Assembly (NCBI GenBank): GCA_045657465.1
Contig: JAZOTD010000016.1
Coordinates: forward strand, 1 to 29,254
Direction: 5' to 3'
DNA: 29,254 nucleotides
From: RGIG1681 sp045657465
GTDB taxonomy: Bacteria > Bacillota > Clostridia > Christensenellales > UBA1242
The position numbers and the translations under genes are program-made. The notes below the pieces were generated by a model. The model was not told the origin of the DNA. It did no database searches and saw nothing but the letters and a program-made list of their open reading frames with translations. Below are positions 1 through 6,453 of the stretch, one piece after another. Numbering within the stretch: position 1 is the stretch's first letter; the number at the start of each line of letters is the position of its first letter.

Positions 1-159
1 GGCAAGGTCGGCGAGACCTTTGACCCCAATATCCACAACGCAGTGCTCCACGTTGACGATGACGCCTATGGCGAGGGCGAGATCATCGAGGTATTCCAGA
101 AGGGATACAAGAAGGGCAAGCACATTATCAGATTCGCAATGGTGAAAACCGCAAATTAA
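1..159 (+). CDS. grpE: GrpE nucleotide exchange factor, C-terminal part (5' truncated by window edge)
   Basis: The open frame from base 1 gives 52 residues ending at TAA 157-159. It matches the GrpE C-terminal beta domain: NIHNAVLHVDDD, then a glycine-rich turn, then EVFQKGYKKGKHIIRFAMVK, the part of the family that contacts the Hsp70 nucleotide-binding domain. GrpE drives ADP release from DnaK in the cytosol. It lies 63 bases upstream of dnaK on the same strand, the usual grpE-dnaK order. Base composition is odd: about 51% G+C by hand count, 38 of 52 codons end in G or C, all four Glu codons are GAG and five of six Lys codons are AAG, whereas dnaK prefers GAA and AAA. The family call is firm; the origin of the composition shift is not known. 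Confidence 0.9.
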   Translation, partial: GKVGETFDPNIHNAVLHVDDDAYGEGEIIEVFQKGYKKGKHIIRFAMVKTAN

Positions 160-222
160 AGCTTTTACGAAATCATTTACACAGTTAAAAACACATCTAT
201 ATATATGGAGGAAAAAATTATT

Positions 223-2052
223 ATGGGAAAAATTATTGGAATTGACCTTGGAACAACCAACTCATGTGTAGCAATCATGGAAGGTGGCGAACCAACAGTT
301 ATTACAAACACAGAAGGAAGCAGAACAACTCCATCAGTTGTTGGCTTTACCAAAGACGGCGAAAGACTTGTTGGTCAAGTTGCAAAACGTCAAGCAGTTG
401 CAAACCCAGACAACACAATTCGTTCTATCAAGCGCAAAATGGGTGAAAATGTAACAGTTAATGCTGGCGGAAAGGCATACACTCCACCAGAAATTTCAGC
501 AATGATTTTATCAAAACTCAAAGCTGACGCTGAAAAATATTTGGGAGAACCTGTTACAGAAGCCGTTATCACAGTTCCTGCATACTTCAACGACTCTCAA
601 AGACAAGCAACAAAGGACGCAGGCAAAATTGCTGGTCTTGACGTTAAAAGAATTATCAACGAACCAACTGCTGCATCACTTGCTTATGGTCTTGACAAAG
701 TACAAGATCAAGACGGTCAAAAGATTTTAATCTATGACCTTGGTGGTGGAACATTCGATATTTCAGTTCTTGAAATTGCTGACGGCGTGTTCCAAGTTTT
801 AGCAACTGGCGGAAACACTCATCTTGGTGGCGACAACTTCGACGAAGTTATTATCAACTATTTAATCGATGAATTTAAAAAGAGCGATGGCATCGACCTT
901 TCAAAAGATAAAATGGCAATGCAAAGACTCAAAGAAGCTGCTGAAAAAACAAAAATTGAGCTTTCATCACTTACACAAAGCACAATCTCTCTTCCATTCA
1001 TTTCAGCTGACGCTACTGGTCCAAAACATATGGAAATCAATCTCACTCGTGCAAAATTTGAAAGCATGATTGAAGACTTTATCAACGAAACAATCGACCT
1101 TACCAAAAAAGCACTTGCTGACGCAAAACTTAAAGTTAGCGATGTTGCAAAAATTATCATGGTTGGTGGTTCAACAAGAATCCCAATGGTTATCGATAAA
1201 GTTGAAAAATATATCGGCAAAAAACCTTTCACAGGAATTAACCCAGACGAATGCGTTGCAGTTGGTGCAGCTATTCAAGGTGGCGTTTTGGCAGGCGATG
1301 TTAAAGACGTGCTTCTTCTTGACGTAACTCCACTTTCACTTGGTATCGAAACAATGGGTGGCGTGTTCACAAAACTTATTGAAAAGAACACAACCATTCC
1401 AACAACAAAAACACAAGTGTTCTCAACAGCCGCAGACAACCAACCAGGCGTTGACATTCACGTTCTTCAAGGTGAAAGAGAATTTGCTTCAGACAACAAA
1501 ACTCTTGGAAGATTTGAACTTGTTGGAATTCCACCAGCACCAAGAGGTGTTCCACAAATCGAAGTTAAGTTTGACATTGACGCAAACGGCATCGTAAAAG
1601 TTTCTGCTAAAGACCTTGGAACAGGCAAAGAACAAGACATCACAATCACTGCATCATCAAATCTTTCAGATGCTGATATTGAAAAAGCTATTAAAGAAGC
1701 TGAACAATATGCTGAACAAGATAAAAAGAGAAAAGAAATTGTTGACGCTAAAAATGGTCTTGACCAAATGATCGCTGGCATTGAAAAAGCTCTTCGTGAT
1801 AACGGCGACAAAGTTTCTGAAGAAGACAAAACAAAACTCAATGAAGAAGTTGAAAAAGCTAAAGAAGTTTACAAAACAGCTGAAGATGTTGAAGCTTTAA
1901 AATCAGCAACTGAAAACTTAACAAAAGTTTCAAGCGAAATCTTCTCAAAACTTTATGCTAATGCAAACCCACAAGGCGGTGCTGACGGCACAAATGCTGG
2001 TGGTGACGGTTCAACAGATCCAAACAACTTCGGCGACTACACAACAAAATAA
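223..2052 (+). CDS. dnaK: Molecular chaperone DnaK (Hsp70)
   Basis: This 609-residue cytosolic ATP-dependent chaperone works with DnaJ and GrpE. Visible marks are the N-terminal phosphate loop GIDLGTTNSCV (residues 6-16), YDLGGGTFDISVLE near residue 175, the adenosine motif MVGGSTRIPMV near 310, the linker DVLLLDVTPLSLGIETMGG near 365, then the substrate-binding beta domain and a charged helical lid. I chose ATG 223 rather than the in-frame ATG at 205 because GGAGG at 207-211 is well placed for 223 and the protein then begins MGKIIGIDLGTT like its family. The tail ends in an Asn/Gly-rich stretch and GDYTTK and lacks the acidic DVIDA(D/E)-type ending of most Firmicutes DnaKs. No CIRCE (HrcA) operator is visible in the 63-base gap from grpE. 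Confidence 0.98.
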   Translation: MGKIIGIDLGTTNSCVAIMEGGEPTVITNTEGSRTTPSVVGFTKDGERLVGQVAKRQAVANPDNTIRSIKRKMGENVTVNAGGKAYTPPEISAMILSKLKADAEKYLGEPVTEAVITVPAYFNDSQRQATKDAGKIAGLDVKRIINEPTAASLAYGLDKVQDQDGQKILIYDLGGGTFDISVLEIADGVFQVLATGGNTHLGGDNFDEVIINYLIDEFKKSDGIDLSKDKMAMQRLKEAAEKTKIELSSLTQSTISLPFISADATGPKHMEINLTRAKFESMIEDFINETIDLTKKALADAKLKVSDVAKIIMVGGSTRIPMVIDKVEKYIGKKPFTGINPDECVAVGAAIQGGVLAGDVKDVLLLDVTPLSLGIETMGGVFTKLIEKNTTIPTTKTQVFSTAADNQPGVDIHVLQGEREFASDNKTLGRFELVGIPPAPRGVPQIEVKFDIDANGIVKVSAKDLGTGKEQDITITASSNLSDADIEKAIKEAEQYAEQDKKRKEIVDAKNGLDQMIAGIEKALRDNGDKVSEEDKTKLNEEVEKAKEVYKTAEDVEALKSATENLTKVSSEIFSKLYANANPQGGADGTNAGGDGSTDPNNFGDYTTK

Positions 2053-2074
2053 AAAAACAAAAAATTAACACAAA

Positions 2075-2105
2075 TTGACATTTTTGATTAATTTTTTCAT
2101 AAAAT
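2075..2105 (+). promoter_or_regulatory. Possible promoter in the dnaK-dnaJ gap
   Basis: A perfect TTGACA (2075-2080) is followed 19 bases later by TAAAAT (2100-2105). The spacer is longer than the preferred 17, so this is a weak candidate for a separate dnaJ promoter in an AT-rich gap. Confidence 0.3.
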
Positions 2106-2135
2106 TTAAATCAATTTTGCAGTTTTTAAATATCT

Positions 2136-2175
2136 AAACTAACCAGACAGTATAATCTTACTGTCTGTTAGTTTT
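2136..2175 (+). terminator. Long hairpin between dnaK and dnaJ, terminator-like, with TATAAT at the loop
   Basis: The left arm 2136-2152 and right arm 2159-2174 form a 16-bp stem with a single bulged C (2143 or 2144) and a 6-base loop (TAATCT). Five T residues (2171-2175 after the last G) end the structure only a few bases before the dnaJ ribosome binding site AAGGA (2181-2185). It should lower dnaJ expression relative to dnaK by termination or attenuation. TATAAT (2151-2156) covers the last two bases of the left arm and most of the loop, but no good -35 lies 16-18 bases upstream. Confidence 0.7.
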
Positions 2176-2190
2176 TGAAAAAGGAAAATT

Positions 2191-3321
2191 ATGGCAAATA
2201 AAAATTATTATGAAATTTTAGGCGTAAACAAAAATGCTTCAGATGACGAAATCAAAAAAGCATATCGTTCGTTAGCCAAAAAATACCACCCTGATTTAAA
2301 CCCAGGAAACAACGAAGCCGCAGAAAAGCTCAAAGAAGTCAACGAGGCTTATGGTGTTCTTTCAGACAAAACAAAAAAGCAAAACTATGACACTTATGGA
2401 AGTGCTGAAGGTCCACAAGGCTTTGGCGGATTCGGTGGCGGTTTTGGTGGCGGCGGTTTTAGTGGATTCGGAGATTTCGGCGACATCTTCAGCAACATCT
2501 TTGGTGGAGCATTTGGTGGACGTTCTTCAAGAAGTTCAGCAAGCTCACCACAACAAGGTGCAGACATTCCTGTAAAACTAAAACTTTCATTTGTCGAAGC
2601 TGCATTTGGATGTAAAAAATCAATCAATTTGACCCGTTCTGAAACCTGCACTCATTGCAAGGGCACAGGTGCAAAAAACGGAACAGAAATGACAACATGT
2701 TCAACTTGTAAGGGAAGTGGAACGGTTCGACATGTTCAAAACAGCCCATTTGGTCAAGTTGTATCTGAAAGCATATGTCCTGATTGCCGTGGAACTGGCA
2801 AAAAGATTAAAGAGAAGTGTTCACACTGCAACGGCGCAGGCACAACACGTGAGAATAGAAGCATTGAAATTAATATCCCTGGTGGAATCGACAATGACCA
2901 AGTTTTAACTTTGCGCGGACAAGGTGAAGCCGGAAAAAACGGCGGACCAAATGGTGACATGCAAATCTTGATTCAAATTGAACCACACAAAACTTTAAAA
3001 CGTGAAGGCTTTGACGTTATTGAAGATGTTCCAATCACATTTACCGAAGCCCTGCTTGGTGCTAAAATTAAGATTCCTGGAATCAATGAAACACTTGACC
3101 TAACAATTCCTGAATGCACACAAAACGGAACAATCATTTCACTCAAGGGCAAAGGAATTAAAGTTCTAAACAAAAATGCTTATGGCGACCTATTTGCAAA
3201 GATTATTGTTGAAATGCCAAAATCACTTGATAAGAAAGAGAAAATTAAAATTGCAGAACTTGCAGACAGCATTTCAAAAAATCAATATCCAAAAAAGAAG
3301 GCATTCACTGATAAAATTTAA
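2191..3321 (+). CDS. dnaJ: Chaperone protein DnaJ (Hsp40)
   Basis: This 376-residue co-chaperone delivers substrates to DnaK and stimulates its ATPase. Residues 1-70 form the J domain with the HPD triad at 33-35. A Gly/Phe-rich linker follows (about 75-110). Four CxxCxGxG zinc-binding repeats follow: CTHCKGTG, CSTCKGSG, CPDCRGTG and CSHCNGAG. The C-terminal substrate-binding beta domains complete a full-length class I DnaJ. The start has AAGGA six bases upstream. It follows dnaK after a 138-base gap containing a terminator-like hairpin, so it may be expressed less than, or partly independently of, dnaK. The usual downstream neighbour in many Firmicutes, prmA, is absent. Confidence 0.98.
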   Translation: MANKNYYEILGVNKNASDDEIKKAYRSLAKKYHPDLNPGNNEAAEKLKEVNEAYGVLSDKTKKQNYDTYGSAEGPQGFGGFGGGFGGGGFSGFGDFGDIFSNIFGGAFGGRSSRSSASSPQQGADIPVKLKLSFVEAAFGCKKSINLTRSETCTHCKGTGAKNGTEMTTCSTCKGSGTVRHVQNSPFGQVVSESICPDCRGTGKKIKEKCSHCNGAGTTRENRSIEINIPGGIDNDQVLTLRGQGEAGKNGGPNGDMQILIQIEPHKTLKREGFDVIEDVPITFTEALLGAKIKIPGINETLDLTIPECTQNGTIISLKGKGIKVLNKNAYGDLFAKIIVEMPKSLDKKEKIKIAELADSISKNQYPKKKAFTDKI

Positions 3322-3350
3322 GTATAGCATTCATGCTATACTTTTTATTT
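3321..3350 (+). terminator. Terminator after dnaJ
   Basis: Perfect 10-base arms AGTATAGCAT (3321-3330) and ATGCTATACT (3333-3342), closing effectively around ATTCAT, are followed by a T-rich tract. The left arm begins on the last base of the dnaJ stop codon. Confidence 0.85.
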
Positions 3351-3352
3351 TG

Positions 3353-3381
3353 TTGACCTTTTATTTAAAAATAACTATAAT
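3353..3381 (+). promoter_or_regulatory. Sigma-A promoter giving a leaderless rsmE transcript
   Basis: TTGACC (3353-3358), a 17-base spacer and TATAAT (3376-3381) form a near-consensus sigma-A promoter. The rsmE ATG begins at 3389, seven bases after the -10, exactly where transcription should start, and there is no Shine-Dalgarno sequence in between. Confidence 0.8.
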
Positions 3382-3388
3382 CTAAACT

Positions 3389-4120
3389 ATGAAAGAAAAA
3401 AGATATTACACAAACAAAACTTTAAATGAAAAATCATTAATCATAATTGACGGCGAAGAATTTCACCATATGACAAATGTTATGCGCTCAAGAGTGGGCG
3501 ACAAAATTTGTCTTTTTAATGGTGACGGAAATTTTTATTTTGCCGAGATTAAAAATATTGCAAAAAAACAAGCAGATGTTTTTATTTCACACAAAGAGCC
3601 TTCAACAAACGAACCAAAAGGCTCCATTACACTCTTTCAAGCACTTGCAAAAGGCGACAAAATGTCCCTTATAATGCAAAAAATCACTGAACTTGGTGCA
3701 ACCAATATGTGTTTGTTTGAAAGTGATTTTTGTGACGTAAAATCAAATACTCACAAGCAAGAGAGACTCGACAGCATTTCAATTTCTGCAGCAAAACAAT
3801 GTGGCAGAGCAACAATTGTTGAGACTTCAGGCATCTATCAATTAAAAGAAGTGGCAAATATGATTAAAGAATATGACGCGTTTTATGTGGCTTATGAAAA
3901 TGAAGATGGTCACACTTTGGTTGATTCACTTCGTGACAAAAAAACACAATTAAACAACGCTGCAATCATGATTGGCGCCGAAGGTGGCTTTTCTGAAAAA
4001 GAAATCAATCTTTTAAAAGAAAATGGCGCAGATATTGTTTCACTTGGAAACCGCATTTTAAGAACAGAAACCGCATCAATTGCATGCGTTGCTCTCATTT
4101 CACAAATTCTAGGATTTTAG
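3389..4120 (+). CDS. rsmE: 16S rRNA (uracil-1498-N3) methyltransferase RsmE
   Basis: This 243-residue SPOUT-class enzyme transfers a methyl group from S-adenosylmethionine to N3 of U1498 in the 30S subunit. The N-terminal PUA-like part carries EEFHHMTNVMR, matching the family GEEAHHL.NVLR signature. The C-terminal knot region has IMIGAEGGFSEKEI (about 190-203) and SLGNRILRTETASI (about 220-233), the SAM-binding loops of this family. The first residues fit a natural N terminus, so the lack of any ribosome binding site supports leaderless translation rather than a wrong start. It is followed after 8 bases by mtaB, the same pairing as yqeU-yqeV of Bacillus. Confidence 0.95.
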   Translation: MKEKRYYTNKTLNEKSLIIIDGEEFHHMTNVMRSRVGDKICLFNGDGNFYFAEIKNIAKKQADVFISHKEPSTNEPKGSITLFQALAKGDKMSLIMQKITELGATNMCLFESDFCDVKSNTHKQERLDSISISAAKQCGRATIVETSGIYQLKEVANMIKEYDAFYVAYENEDGHTLVDSLRDKKTQLNNAAIMIGAEGGFSEKEINLLKENGADIVSLGNRILRTETASIACVALISQILGF

Positions 4121-4128
4121 GAGAACTT

Positions 4129-5385
4129 ATGAAAAAAATCTCAATTATCACACTTGGTTGCAAGGTTAATCAAGTTGAAAGCGAACAAGTCGCAGAACTT
4201 TTAGAACAAGACGGATATGACGTTTCAATGGGCCTAAACCCTGCAGATATCTACATTATCAACACATGCGCAGTAACAAACGAAGCAGAACGCAAATCAA
4301 GAAACATGATGGCAAAGGTATTAAAGCTAAACCCACATGCGCACATCTATATTTGCGGATGTTCTTCACAAAACAATGCTGAACAATTCAACAAAGGCGA
4401 ATATGTAAAAGGCATTATTGGAAACATCGACAAAAAACAACTCGTTTCAATGATTGAAAAGAACGACACTGAGTTTATCAGCAACGTTAAATGTGTGTTT
4501 GAAACAAGAGTAACCCCTAGAACCAGAGCTGTTTTGTGGGTTCAAAACGGCTGCAATAATTTCTGCACATATTGTTTGATTCCATATTTAAGAGGCAGAG
4601 AAGTAAGCTTTCCGCTAGCCGAAGTTGAAAAAGAAGTGAGAAAACTTGAAAAGTTTGCCAACGAAATTGTTGTAACTGGCATCAACTTGTCATCATACGG
4701 AAATGACATTGAAGGTTCTGACGGTTTGATTGAAATCGCAAGACTATTCAAAAACAGCCCTTCAAGATTTAGATTTTCATCTCTTGAAGTAAATGTTATT
4801 GACGAAAAGTTTTTAAGCGAACTTTCAACCTTTGACAACTTTTGTGACCACTTCCACTTGAGTTTGCAGAGTGGTTCAAACAACACCCTCAAATCAATGA
4901 ATCGTCATTACACAAAAGAAGAATATCTTGAAAAGGTGAATCTCATTAGAAAATATTTTCCTAATGCAGGCATCACAACAGATATCATTATCGGGTTTCC
5001 AACAGAAACAAATGATGACTTTTTTGAATCACTTGAATTTGCAAAACAAGCAAACTTTTCTGAAATGCATATCTTTCCTTATTCAAAAAGAAATGGCACA
5101 GTTGCTGAAAAATTTAAGAATGTTGCAACAGATGTGAGTGAAAGAGTTGCAAGAATGACACGTGTCGCTGAAGAAATGAAAAACGCATTTTTACTACAAA
5201 ACAAAGGCAAAACCCATGAAGTCGTTATCGAAAATGAAAAAAATGGATATTATCTAGCACACACCAAAAACTTCATTTTGTGCTATATAGAGTCTCAAAC
5301 CAAGCTTAAACCAAACCAAGTGCTTAAGGTTAAGATTGGCAAGCCTTATGAAGACGGAGTTTTGGCCAAAGTGGCTAAAATGTAA
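4129..5385 (+). CDS. mtaB: tRNA (N6-threonylcarbamoyladenosine(37)-C2)-methylthiotransferase MtaB
   Basis: This 418-residue radical SAM enzyme makes ms2t6A at position 37 of ANN-decoding tRNAs. The N-terminal methylthiotransferase domain holds the three cysteines of the auxiliary cluster in LGCKVNQ, NTCAVTNEAERK and CGCSSQN. The radical SAM cluster motif CNNFCTYC is near residue 145 with LIPYLRGRE after it. A TRAM-like C-terminal domain ends the protein. LGCKVNQVE and the overall length fit MtaB better than MiaB or RimO. The frame extends upstream into rsmE, but ATG 4129 has AGGAGAA just before it and gives the family N terminus MKKISIITLGCK. It is cotranscribed with rsmE. Confidence 0.95.
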   Translation: MKKISIITLGCKVNQVESEQVAELLEQDGYDVSMGLNPADIYIINTCAVTNEAERKSRNMMAKVLKLNPHAHIYICGCSSQNNAEQFNKGEYVKGIIGNIDKKQLVSMIEKNDTEFISNVKCVFETRVTPRTRAVLWVQNGCNNFCTYCLIPYLRGREVSFPLAEVEKEVRKLEKFANEIVVTGINLSSYGNDIEGSDGLIEIARLFKNSPSRFRFSSLEVNVIDEKFLSELSTFDNFCDHFHLSLQSGSNNTLKSMNRHYTKEEYLEKVNLIRKYFPNAGITTDIIIGFPTETNDDFFESLEFAKQANFSEMHIFPYSKRNGTVAEKFKNVATDVSERVARMTRVAEEMKNAFLLQNKGKTHEVVIENEKNGYYLAHTKNFILCYIESQTKLKPNQVLKVKIGKPYEDGVLAKVAKM

Positions 5386-5406
5386 AATAATGCTATAATT
5401 AATGAT

Positions 5407-5469
5407 AAAAATACAAAATAAACACAACTTAAAAACTTGAACTTTGGAAGTGTTATTTTGTATTTTTTT
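5407..5469 (+). terminator. Terminator after mtaB with a large loop
   Basis: Left arm AAATACAAAATAAACAC (5409-5425) pairs with GTGTTATTTTGTATTT (5450-5465) apart from one extra A, and a T run follows. The 24-base loop is unusually large for an intrinsic terminator. Confidence 0.6.
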
Positions 5470-5547
5470 ATTGAGAAATTGCAGTTTTATACATTTTAAA
5501 GCATAATATGCATTGTTTTATTTATTTTTTCGGGCTTTATGTTGGTT

Positions 5548-5590
5548 TTGATATTAGGCACAAACTTCACTCTTAAAAGCTTGATATTAG
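5548..5590 (+). repeat. Direct repeat TTGATATTAG upstream of the rpsU promoter
   Basis: TTGATATTAG occurs at 5548-5557 and again at 5581-5590, 33 bases apart start to start (about three helical turns), ending 13 bases before the rpsU -35. It may be a binding site pair or chance in AT-rich DNA. Confidence 0.35.
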
Positions 5591-5603
5591 TTAAAATTAT
5601 CAG

Positions 5604-5632
5604 TTGACAAAGGGTTTTGTTTATGCTAAAAT
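5604..5632 (+). promoter_or_regulatory. Strong sigma-A promoter of rpsU
   Basis: Perfect TTGACA (5604-5609), 17-base spacer and TAAAAT (5627-5632) with an extended TGC in front of the -10. Expected start of transcription is near 5639, leaving a leader of about 30 bases. Confidence 0.85.
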
Positions 5633-5668
5633 CTTTTTAGTTTTAGGCAAGAGGAGGTGAAATTAGCT

Positions 5669-5848
5669 ATGACAACTGTTAAAGTTGGTGAAAACGAAAG
5701 CCTTGACAGCGCAATCAAAAGATGGAAAAGAAAATGCCAAAAAGACGGCATCATCGGTGACATCAGAAAAAAAGAAGCTTACACAAAACCTTCTGTTGCA
5801 AAGAAGCTCAAAAGTGAAGCTGCTAGAAAGAGAGCTAGAAAAGGTTAA
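5669..5848 (+). CDS. rpsU: 30S ribosomal protein S21
   Basis: This 59-residue basic protein of the small subunit lies near the anti-Shine-Dalgarno end of 16S rRNA. The sequence runs TTVKVGENESLDSAIKRWKR, then KEAYTKPSVAKKLKSEAA and a basic KRARKG end, as in the family. ATG 5669 is chosen because AGGAGGTGA (5652-5660) is correctly spaced and the protein then starts MTTVKVGENE; the GTG at 5657 inside the ribosome binding site is not plausible. It is flanked by its own strong promoter and terminator, so it is a single-gene unit. In Bacillus rpsU is followed by yqeY; here another gene follows. Confidence 0.97.
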   Translation: MTTVKVGENESLDSAIKRWKRKCQKDGIIGDIRKKEAYTKPSVAKKLKSEAARKRARKG

Positions 5849-5855
5849 TCGACTA

Positions 5856-5886
5856 AAAAAGGCAAGCCCAAGTGGCTTGCTTTTTT
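5856..5886 (+). terminator. Terminator after rpsU
   Basis: GCAAGCC (5862-5868) and GGCTTGC (5874-5880) pair around a 5-base loop, with six A residues before and six T residues after the stem, a classic intrinsic terminator. Confidence 0.92.
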
Positions 5887-6038
5887 GTTGCAAATTTTTT
5901 ATTCTAGATTTTATTTGGTGATTGATTTTGATTTTGTGTGTCGAAATTTGTCTTATTTTGTTTATAGCATCAAAACTAAAAATAATAATGTTACGATTGT
6001 TTCACTTTCGCAAAAAATTTAAGCAAAGGAGCTACGAC

Positions 6039-6368
6039 ATGGCGAGTGCACTTAAGATGCTCGCACAAAAGGCAAAGAAACGTTTAAGCACAGCAGGACA
6101 AACTTTTGAAACAGAAAAACCTTCAACAACTTCATATCTATCTGACGGAAGCTATGCAATTGTTGCAAATAATCAAAAGATTAAAGATGACCCGTTGTTT
6201 GAAAAAGTGAAAAAATTATTAGAGCGTGAAGATGTTTTAAATCCACTTGCTGAACTGACAGATAAAAAGATTTTCAATAGTCTTAGTGAAATCGAAAAAG
6301 AAAAATACATCATCGACATTTCAAAACGCTACAACGAGATTAAAGACTATTTTGCCACGGTGAAATAA
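6039..6368 (+). CDS. Hypothetical protein, 109 residues, in the place of yqeY
   Basis: I do not recognise this family. The frame is open from 5922, but ATG 6039 has AAGGAG (6026-6031) at normal spacing and the residues before it are an AT-rich translated leader, so 6039 is preferred. The protein starts with a basic segment (ASALKMLAQKAKKRLSTAG), has a polar Ser/Thr-rich middle, then a mostly helical charged second half ending SEIEKEKYIIDISKRYNEIK and DYFATVK. No signal peptide, membrane span or cysteine cluster is visible. It does not look like YqeY, which usually follows rpsU. Codon use matches its neighbours. Its own terminator follows at 6375. Likely a small soluble lineage-specific protein of unknown role. 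Confidence 0.75.
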   Translation: MASALKMLAQKAKKRLSTAGQTFETEKPSTTSYLSDGSYAIVANNQKIKDDPLFEKVKKLLEREDVLNPLAELTDKKIFNSLSEIEKEKYIIDISKRYNEIKDYFATVK

Positions 6369-6374
6369 GTTAAT

Positions 6375-6404
6375 CAAAATCGGTGCAATTTGCACCATTT
6401 TTTA
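6375..6404 (+). terminator. Terminator after the 109-residue gene
   Basis: GGTGCA (6382-6387) pairs with TGCACC (6391-6396) around ATT, followed by ATTTTTTATTT. It lies directly upstream of the pcrA promoter. Confidence 0.8.
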
Positions 6405-6405
6405 T

Positions 6406-6433
6406 TTGCATAAAATTTATTTTATGTTAAAAT
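6406..6433 (+). promoter_or_regulatory. Probable promoter of pcrA-ligA
   Basis: TTGCAT (6406-6411), 16-base spacer and TAAAAT (6428-6433), 20 bases before the pcrA ATG. TAAGGA at 6440-6445 would be the ribosome binding site on a leader of about 14 bases. Confidence 0.6.
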
Positions 6434-6453
6434 TTTATGGTAAGGATTAACTA

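Noticed and set aside
160..222. Possible CIRCE/HrcA operator before dnaK
   Set aside because: The TTAGCACTC inverted repeat is not present in the gap; the operator may lie upstream of grpE or hrcA outside the window.
205..222. Alternative dnaK start six codons upstream
   Set aside because: That ATG overlaps the GGAGG ribosome binding site of ATG 223 and adds residues not found in the family.
858..1232. Long antisense frames within dnaK (also 1467-1841)
   Set aside because: They are shadows of the biased dnaK codons; no ribosome binding site and no recognisable protein.
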